DNA of 64,000 bases from contig NC_134940.1 of assembly GCF_051020765.1 (NCBI RefSeq), positions 14,335,712 through 14,399,711 on the forward strand, given 5' to 3'. Below are positions 56,640 through 64,000 of the stretch, in pieces (position 1 is the stretch's first letter; each line of letters opens with the position of its first letter). The translations under genes were made by a program, and so were the position numbers. The stretch is from Lasioglossum baleicum (Eukaryota > Arthropoda > Insecta > Hymenoptera > Halictidae). The notes below the pieces were generated by a model. That model was given only the letters and a program-made list of their open reading frames with translations. It was not told the origin of the DNA and did not search any database.

Positions 56640-57035
56640 CTACAATATACCCCTGGTAATTTCGCCTAGGTAACCGCCGCCGATCGAAAGTCCCCATAAT
56701 CTGACAATTGGTTCGCCACGGTGGAACATTCGCGGGTACTCGTAAAAGCTTTCGGCTAAACCATATCCTACCAACGTTTTATCATGTCACGCAGCTGCCC
56801 TATTGAGTCCCACATATCCTATACGTTCGCTAGGTCTGGGTTAGATAATGACCACAAAACTGGTTCGTACGGGGTTGTAGGCGATTCTTGGGCGATCCCT
56901 ATTATCAGAGTAACAGGATGGAATCTGCCTCGTTTCCCCTTATCTTCTTCTCTGTCATCTAATATCGCAGGATTCTGCTGGAATGGGATTCCAGGGATTC
57001 GCGAGGATGACCACTGCGAAACGTAGTTTGTAGAT
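56640..57035 (-). pseudogene. Broken coding-like stretch, origin unknown
   Basis: On the minus strand two open stretches in different frames have protein-like composition. The upstream one (56822-57035, about 71 codons) includes SPTTPYEPVLWSLSNPDL and is closed by TAG at 56819-56821. The downstream one (56640-56777) includes GYGLAESFYEYPRMFHRGEP and closes at 56640-56642. They are separated by stops and a frame change. I do not recognise the family. It could be a decayed host pseudogene, a retroelement protein or an endogenous viral fragment; nothing here decides among these. A further protein-like run lies upstream to about 57290 with several stops. Confidence 0.4.
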
Positions 57036-57598
57036 GCGTCTTAGTGGCTTAGCTTTATCGATTAGTTTCACTGTGTCTTTTCGGAGCCCCCTCAATAGGG
57101 ATTCCGGGCTGGCTCTGCAAATTGTTTTCTATTTTCGGAGGGAAAGCTAAATACCTTGAAAACTTCGGCTTAAAATGTCTAGAAACCTAAAGCTTCATCT
57201 CGATCATTTCCCAAATGAAGAGACGCTGTTTTCCTATCGTAATACCTTTTCTTTTTCGTTTTACGTCGCTTCTCCAACTGCTACGGTTATTAAGCGTAAT
57301 ACCTAATTATGAAAATTTTGAGAGAAGCAAGTAGTTCTCTTGGAAGGAGATAAAGTAGCAGTACATATATACAAAGACACATTAAAGGAAGAATTTCCTT
57401 CATTAGATTTATTGCTGTAAGAATAAAATAAAAATGTTTTCCGTGTTTTTATTAATGTTAGAAAGTAGAATGTAGGTATGTTCGATTGCTGCGCCATCCG
57501 ACCAATCGACAATAATATGAAAAGGTTATTACTATCAAACCTAGAAATTGTATCGAGTAAGACTATGACTGTCTCAACTGTGCGAAGCTTAACACTGA

Positions 57599-57995
57599 AC
57601 CTAACACTGCCGGTCAAATGACCGGTTTTATATTTTTAATTTCACCATTAATGAAATGATTAAATTGCTTACATGGAAATTGTTTCGTTCGATTTCTTTA
57701 TCCAAGCACATATTGTAATAAAAATGGCAAAAAATCTAAATAGAGTCGTGTCATTTTTATAAGCTAAAACATTTTCATCGCTTTTAGTGCTCGGTCCATC
57801 AAAAGTGACTGATGTGTATACGTAGATATTATAAAAATAACAAGATTAAATTTATTTATATTTTGTGCGATTTTTACTATAATATACATATGCATACTCG
57901 AGTCAAAAAATATATTCAATAAATTCCCATGAAAGCACCTTTACAATTTCAATAATTGTCAAATTAAAAATCTAGAATGGTAGGCTTACTGTTAA
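57599..57995. mobile_element. TTAA-flanked element TTAACACTGAACC / TTAACAGTAAGCC
   Basis: The left end TTAACACTGAACCTAACAC is followed by a small hairpin (CCGGTCAAATGACCGG, 57618-57633); the right end (reverse complement) is TTAACAGTAAGCCTACCA. Near its right end, on the minus strand, 'tgacaattattgaaattgta' matches 14800-14960. TTAA on both sides suggests a piggyBac-type origin. Confidence 0.65.
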
Positions 57996-57999
57996 CTTG

Positions 58000-58853
58000 T
58001 TAAAATAAATCATCTCAAGGATTAACCAAACACTAACCCGTCTACAATCCGATCTTCCGTAAGCCTAGCAATGAGTACACACATATTTTCTTGTATTTTA
58101 GAAATTTTCACGTGCCATATGTACAACGATTCGCAGTCTATTCAGTGATCAATCTTCTACTCACGATGGTGAATCATTCAGTGGTAACTGGACATCGCAA
58201 AGGTAGTTAGAAAGTACGTGCAATAACGCTTACAATCTTTAACGAATACAGTGTCTCGTGATGGTGTTCATGGTTCTATTGGTTGGTTTACGTTGATTCT
58301 CTAACCGTACGAGTAGTGGTGTTGGTAGAAGAGCCAAATCTATGATGATGATTCGTGCGTATGGTTCTCGGTTTCCTCGACATTGATTGCTTAATCATGA
58401 CTGCGAGATTCATTTGCCTGTCACGTGCAGACGTTCAAAACCTTCAGCTTATGGCTGTTTGACCGAACGCGGGTGACCCTGAAGTGCCGAAGGTCGTTAC
58501 GACTCTTACTTAATTGCTTCCAGTTGCATAGAATTTAATTTTTGCTATTTCTAACGATATTAATCAAGTTTATATAGAGCATCAATACTTTACTCTCGAC
58601 GCTGCTTTAAATATGGAATTCGTACGTTTTATCCGGTTTTATAAACAACGAGAATAACGAAGTTACACGCACTTGTACTACTATTAAACAATTTATTTAA
58701 CACGAAAACTAAACATTTCTTCTAACCTAGAATGTTTCCATTCTATACGATATCTTTTTCATTTTATGCATATTCAACTGATGCAATTTACTCATGCAGT
58801 ACTCAAATGTTTAGTAATTTATTTGATATCTAGAGTTTAAACGTTTAAGGGAG
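58000..58853. other. Unassigned non-coding DNA
   Basis: No gene is recognised. 'gattcgcagtctattcag' at 58130 may be a decayed hAT-type MITE end. Confidence 0.35.
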
Positions 58854-58965
58854 TAGACACTCCTTTTCCCAGGATTGCAAGGATGCGGGATTCGCGTTCT
58901 TATTTCTCGATAATACGAAATTGGGGGTTTTGTATAGTCAAAAACGCTAGATAGAAGATCAATCA

Positions 58966-59259
58966 ATTTTTATTAGCTTGCTTTCTTGTCCGTCTGTCTG
59001 TTCGGTACAAATTTTGCAATTGATTTTAAACTAACATCCCGATGAGCTAGATACTCGAAATTTTAAACATAGCTCAGAACTGGATGACAATGCAATATTT
59101 TAAAAAGATTTTTTAAAAAAGCCTATGCGTTTAGGAGATATAAACTATTAAATTTAACCGTTACAACTCCCCGCGCGACGCTTGGTAGTACGTGATCGCG
59201 TTCAGCGATCCCCACTCCGCGCGACAGCGCTCCCTACTCCACTACGCGTTCCCACTCTG
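58966..59259 (+). repeat. Dispersed repeat 'gatgagctagatac', copy 2 (nested)
   Basis: It contains 'gcttgctttcttgtccgtct', 'ttaaacatagctcagaactg' and a GC-rich tail 'gcgcgacagcgctccctact'. It is inverted relative to 61438-61710 with high identity. Confidence 0.85.
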
Positions 59260-59314
59260 CAATTAGTCGGAGCTTAGAGATTAGAGCAATTAGTCTACTA
59301 CAGGAGTTGTCAGC

Positions 59315-59455
59315 AAATGATCGGAATTGTAGAAAAAAATACTAAAAGTTGCATTTTACAACTTTTTTATGTGGGCCTATATCAAACATTTAAAAAGTAC
59401 GTTTTGTAGGAAAAACGACAGGCATTGAAAGATGCAAGAATTCTTAGATACAGGC
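59315..59455. repeat. Fragment of the large foldback family (member 1 type)
   Basis: 'gttttgtaggaaaaacgaca' followed by 'ggcattgaaagatgcaagaa' matches 3590-3700 with an internal deletion that removes the TTTCATCGAAATCG block. Confidence 0.55.
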
Positions 59456-59547
59456 CGAAAACCCCGATTTTTGTATAATATTATCGAGAAATGAGAACGC
59501 GAATTCCGCACCCTCGTAATGCTGGAAAAATGAGTCTACTCCCTTAA

Positions 59548-61437
59548 TTAACTTGAAAACCGCCAAAAAATAACCGCGGAACGTAATAAGCTTCTTTATT
59601 TACTTTAAATTTTATACGAAAATTCACTTGGTCCAATATGTAAAGTATCTCAGCAAAATGCCCCGGTTTTTACCAGGTTCTGCCTTCCTCTATGAACAAT
59701 TGACGCGATAACAAAGCACAATATTCCCTTCTTCGCTCATTTACTTTACAATACATCCGCGACTGGCTCTATACAGTTTAATTGATGTATCATACTGGCG
59801 CCAACTGCCGGATGATTGATGAGTTGTATTATTCGCAATTTTTTGCGAGACGTTGATGAAAACACCGCCCGTATAAGCTTCGGTGTAATGGTCTCATTTC
59901 TCCCAGTAACAAAACGCCTCGGAGTTTGAAATACGACCAACACCTTATTAAGGAGTAAATCTGACTCGTCTGCCCGTTATTATTTTCTGTATGCGTTGTG
60001 TATTCTTTGACTTTCCTACAAACAGCAAAACTAGACGAGTAGACATTTTGAAAATATAACTTATTCCTGATCGTTTGCCGGAAAATTTCGTTGAACTATT
60101 TCTTGAACTGTTTCATTTTATATTGTATGATAATATTTCTGTATATTGAATTGTTTATATGTCTTTTACAATACAACCATTCTCTCATAACAGATTTCTT
60201 GTGTTCGTCAAACTAAATTAAAAGATGTAACTTGTTTCTGAGATTATTAATGCTATTGAAAAGTGTCTGAAATAAAAGCTACTATACGATTTCAAGGGGA
60301 ACATGTTAGATAGAGGCGAAGAGAGCACGCGAAGGTCACTTTCAATTTTTTTCAAGGAAGCTCTGCCAGAAAATTATAGGACACGTGTACTATTTTCACG
60401 AGACTCTAATAATGTGAAGAATAATTATTACGCTTCGCTAGTTACTCTGCACAGTAATTTGTTACATTAAGTAATTGTTTTAACTATCGTGATAACGACA
60501 GACTGCATACAATTAAATCAATTCGGAATTTAAACGATTTTTAATCGTGAACAGAAAGGTATACGTACAACCTTTTCGAAAATATCGGAATTGGTAGGTG
60601 AAGGGCAGAATGTCGTTAAAAATTGATTAATCACGTATTGTCGACGTGAATTGGGCGACAGGGAAGCGCGTGGTGTAAATGTAGAACTGAAAAGCATAGC
60701 TTACGTAAAACTCATTAACGAGAAAATAATGAGACATGCGAGAGGGATCAGTGGAAGAGAATTCATATTTCAGCAGAACAATGGACGGTATGTATACTGC
60801 AAAAATTAGAAGACGGCATTGGATATGCAAAACTTCAGCATTTTACAATGTCGGTCGAGAATAATCGGATTTGAGTAAATAAATTTAAATTGATCGGTTT
60901 AGAACAATTAACAAGGAATTAAAAAGAAAAATACGCAAAAGTTTATATGAAAGGTGAAAAAATATGCATGCTATTAAAATTCACAAAAATAAATTTTTAA
61001 AAAACATGTATTTTCATAGCTATTAAAAATTCACAATCACAAATTTTCAGGACTATCTGTACGTGGGGCTAGGAAAAATTATTTTGTACTTTTTAGTCCG
61101 TTTTAAAAACGTGGTATTTTTTAAAGATTTATTTTTATTTAAATAATTATTTTCTGCTTTTTAGTCTTTTGCGTGCGAAATTTTTCAATCGGTTTTAAAC
61201 ATTTTGATGAGATTATAACAGAGGCATATAGTAAATTTCAGACGGTATGGCGACCGCGTCATATCGAGAACAAACGCCGTGGTAAAATGTCAAAGATAAA
61301 GATTCGACGGAGAATCTCGGTGTTACTGTTCTTTCGCTTGGTAAACGAACATTATAGTATAATAATACGTAGTAACTTTGTAAACACCGCACGGAGCTCG
61401 AACGCACACTGAGCTCCTCCGATGCGAAGCGGGTTAG
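59548..61437. other. Unassigned AT-rich non-coding DNA
   Basis: No gene is recognised. A small direct repeat 'tattaaaattcacaa' / 'tattaaaaattcacaa' occurs near 60972 and 61021. Confidence 0.35.
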
Positions 61438-61710
61438 TAGAGTGGGAACGCGTAGTGGAGTAGGGAGCGCTGTCGCGCGGAGTGGGGATCGCTGAACGCG
61501 ATCACGCACTACCGAGCATCACGCAGGGAGGTGTAACGGTTAAATTTAATAGTTTATATCTCCTAAACGTATAGGCTTTTTAAAAAGTTAGTTTTTTAAT
61601 ATTCCATTGTCATCCAGTTCTGAGCTATGTTTAAAATTTCAAGTCTCTAGCTCATCGGGAAGTTAATTTGTACCGGACAGACAGACAAGAAAGCGAGCTA
61701 ATAATAAAAA
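61438..61710 (-). repeat. Dispersed repeat, copy 3 (inverted)
   Basis: The reverse complement of 58966-59259 from the GC-rich tail ('agtagggagcgctgtcgcgc') to 'gacaagaaagcgagcta'. Together the two form an inverted pair about 2.2 kb apart. Confidence 0.85.
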
Positions 61711-62203
61711 ATACCGGCGTTTTAAAATTGAATTGTCATTTTTTAGATATTACGTATCTCCCGGAGGTTAATTTTTAGGTTGTACAGTTAGTTGCTACAA
61801 AAAACAGCAGCGTGCCGCTATTTCTGATCCACTGTGTCGGGGACAAGGGACAGCGGAAATCGGTACAGTCATTCCACACGTGCTCATTTAATATTCTTAA
61901 TCTGCAGAAGTGTTTTCCTTTGCAGAACAGAATGGACACTAGCGCACATGGGGAAGCTCTTTTCTGCGTTTGTTTTACCTGCAGGAAATCTTCGAAAAAC
62001 ACGTACGGCTAGCTAAGGCTGTAGAGGTTTTGCTCGCTGAAACTCCCACAGTGGCCTACCTCGCTTCACAAAATCTCTGTAATTGCAGGGAGTGAGGTCG
62101 CACTGTGCTAGTGAGACGAGACAGGAGTAACCACCTACCCACTAGGTCCACCTGGTCTCCTACTTTCTCGGTGGAGTTGCGCAGTTAGAACGTTCTCCGA
62201 TGC

Positions 62204-62370
62204 TTGGTAGATCTGTATGCGTGTAGGGCTCTCGTATTCGTGTTAGTCAATGTTCTGCTCTACCAATGGGGTACGTGTTTCGCATTAAAGTCACCCCTTA
62301 TTAACCATGCGCCTGAGACACTTGTTAAGGAGTCAAGTAGGTTTGTCAACGAGTTTTTGGTTTTGTGCTC
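62204..62370 (-). pseudogene. Jockey-type LINE endonuclease fragment
   Basis: The minus-strand frame from 62370 reads EHKTKNSLTNLLDSL, then GAWLIRGDFNAKH (GDFNAKH at 62275-62295), then W-stop-SR-x-x-TNT. GDFNAKH-x(n)-WGSR is the conserved core of the Jockey-superfamily endonuclease; here the Gly codon of WGSR is TAG (62260-62262). It is a decayed 55-codon remnant with no reverse transcriptase nearby. Confidence 0.65.
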
Positions 62371-62680
62371 CGAACTCGTTTGTAGTCTAAGCTCTGGTAT
62401 ATTTGAATTCTGAGATTGCCGTGCCCGGTTGTAGAATATTTTCGTAAACGAAACTTTTGTGCGCTGTCGAGGGCTGCGTCGGCTTCGTTGTACGATTGTC
62501 TGAAATTACGGATTATGTGATAATCTGTTATTGAGAACTGTTATTGTTATGTGAGCCATGTTCCAGAAATTATTTTCCGGTCTCAATGTAGAATCACCGG
62601 TTTAGGATTCAACATCTAAAGGTGATCGATTTGATAAAACTATTTTTTTTTTGTAACAGATTCGTATCAATTAGAGGTAG

Positions 62681-62740
62681 AATTTCACCCTTCTGCAAAT
62701 CAATTTCACCCTTTTGCAAATCAAATTCACCCACTAAGAA
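62681..62740. repeat. Short tandem repeat AATTTCACCCTTYTGCAAATC
   Basis: Two 21-bp units (62681-62701 and 62702-62722) followed by a partial third ('aaattcaccca'). Confidence 0.85.
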
Positions 62741-62889
62741 TATTAGTTAATTATTTATTTATTTCGATTAAATTATATATTTATTTAGACTTCAATAAAT
62801 ATGTACTTTCATTTCTAAAATTTATTAACCAGAAAATGATTACATTTCAACAGGAGAATTATTCACTATGGACTTTTACTACAAGCTTT

Positions 62890-63060
62890 AAAGCTAACAG
62901 CTACTGCATATATGTTCGCTATGACTTCAATGGGTGCAGAAAGAATTTGGGGGAAAGCAACTGTCATCAATTAACCATAAGAGCGCCTTGTTTATGCAAG
63001 ACAATATGAAACCGCAAACAGAAAACGCCATTTCGTACGAAAGTACAAACAATTCCTTTG
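62890..63060 (+). pseudogene. Possible mariner transposase catalytic-core relic
   Basis: The plus-strand frame contains INHKSALFMQDNMKPQT (Asp codon 63000-63002), which resembles the second catalytic Asp motif of mariner transposases (usually hDNArPH-T). A 'SYCIY'-like run lies upstream in another frame. No TIRs or further conserved blocks are seen. It is heavily decayed or a coincidence. Confidence 0.35.
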
Positions 63061-63470
63061 ATTCTTCTATCAACCGATTGGTAAACTTCATTTTACTAAA
63101 ATGCTTGGTTCAAAGCTATACATATACTTTTAAGTAGTACATGTCAGCAATAGATCAGCCGTAACCGGCAATGATTATGATCGTATCCGTGAAAAGTTCC
63201 AAGTTTTGTAAAAACGTTTGATAACTGTGTCGCGTTTAATAACTGACCGTTCTATTAAAAAATTATAATAAAGCTTTTTCATTATCAAACTGATTTTATT
63301 TATATTATACGTTCGCGATATATTTCGCGCGCAAAGAAATCATTTCCAAGGGCTTCACTAATATATGTATAGGACGCTATACATATAATTTGACTGACGG
63401 TTGAAAATATAATATAAATGAAATTAGTTGAAACACTATCGAGTGATAATGTTAATAACTTCAGCCTAAT

Positions 63471-63621
63471 TTTTTTAAGAGTACGATCGAGTTTTGTAGT
63501 GAAAAAAATCGTCGAGTTTGAAATTCAAGGGCAAAGTTAATCTTGCGGCAGCTGTCGTACATCAATTTCCACCATACCGGTAGAATTTCGCTATAAGATA
63601 TAATTTCTATGCGCCCGGTAC
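63471..63621. repeat. Dispersed repeat, copy 2 of 38917-39075
   Basis: 'ttgaaattcaagggcaaagt' and 'gatataatttctatgcgccc' follow the order of copy 1. The ACAGGGTG end is degraded to GCGCCCGGTAC. Confidence 0.6.
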
Positions 63622-64000
63622 AACGTTCGCAAAGAATATAGAAAATATCTGTACGAGAAACGTCGACCACGCGAATTTGTGTCCATTTTCCTTTCACACC
63701 AGCTTTCGGCTTATCGAATTGTATCCTCGGGAACGTTCCTAGAACCGTTAGGGAAAAAGTCCACAACTACAGGGGTTGTTGGATCAAGCGGAACTTGTAC
63801 ACCTCTATCGCGCATCCAATTCCGAGAAACCTATCCTGCGGAGAATACCGAAAACCGTTGACCGGGAATCCCTTGTCGTAAATACCCGGTGATCCGGATC
63901 CATGACCGAGATCACATCCGAAGAAACCGATCTTTAATTCTTCCTGTCGAGCAATGCGTTCAATACAGTGGTCCGCGAAAACATACTCCGGGATTCTACT
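63622..64000. other. Unassigned DNA at the window edge
   Basis: No gene is recognised. Composition becomes less AT-rich (about 63650-64000); an exon or repeat cut by the window edge cannot be excluded. Confidence 0.3.

Larger units (their letters stand above)
58855..59547. mobile_element. Palindromic TTAAGGGAGTAGAC element, copy 3, with its centre replaced
   Basis: Both termini are intact: TTAAGGGAGTAGAC at 58855 and GTCTACTCCCTTAA ending at 59547. Only the outer 110 bp or so of each arm remains. The centre is occupied by the dispersed repeat 58966-59259 and a fragment of the large foldback family (59315-59455). Confidence 0.8.

Noticed and set aside
1..64000. CRISPR array, rRNA genes, bacterial operons or phage modules
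   Set aside because: No regularly spaced short direct repeats with unique spacers, no rRNA-like sequence and no tightly packed gene blocks were seen; the window is eukaryotic in character.

Overview
The window looks like eukaryotic, AT-rich intergenic or intronic DNA from an arthropod, most likely a hymenopteran insect such as an ant. This rests on inference: long-ORF density is very low, there are no bacterial gene blocks, non-LTR retrotransposon and mariner/hAT/piggyBac-type termini are present, and many palindromic (foldback) elements carry an ACAGGGTG-type end. I found no complete host protein-coding gene, no convincing tRNA or rRNA gene, and no CRISPR array.

The only long convincing reading frame is 28457-30076 (+), a 539-residue ORF1 of a non-LTR retrotransposon. 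It sits inside a roughly 2.6 kb copy whose ORF2 is reduced to a 50-codon stub. That copy is inserted in the left terminal repeat of an older TIR element (27864-30644). Four further protein relics are visible: two 15-codon mariner transposase C-termini (8437-8481 minus, 31994-32038 plus), a Jockey-type endonuclease fragment (62204-62370 minus), a possible mariner catalytic-core relic (62890-63060 plus), and an unidentified broken coding-like stretch (56640-57035 minus).

Everything else I can explain is repeat. From left to right: a hAT-type MITE family with 8-bp duplications (1245, 11795, 35246, 41180, 45063 and others); palindromic 'GTGTCCC' elements (2722, 18490, 46998); three large foldbacks sharing one architecture (3371, 21453, 46342); a palindromic TTAA-flanked family carrying octamer motifs (18841, 25003, 58855); piggyBac-like TTAA MITEs (13676, 14800, 17141, 18583, 42459, 56100, 57599); mariner foldbacks (8361, 31891); a GTCGCCAGAT family related to the retrotransposon 5' UTR (10245, 25460, 37748, 49661); and several one-off inverted repeats.

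The elements are strongly nested, which lets insertion order be read directly. The best cases are 18490-19295 (two elements inside a third, with a deletion at one junction), 46998-47512 (a retrotransposon tail inside a foldback with a 13-bp duplication), 35246-35621, and 58855-59547. The window is therefore best read as a transposon-fossil landscape, with the ORF1-only retroelement and the shared-architecture foldback superfamily as its most interesting contents.
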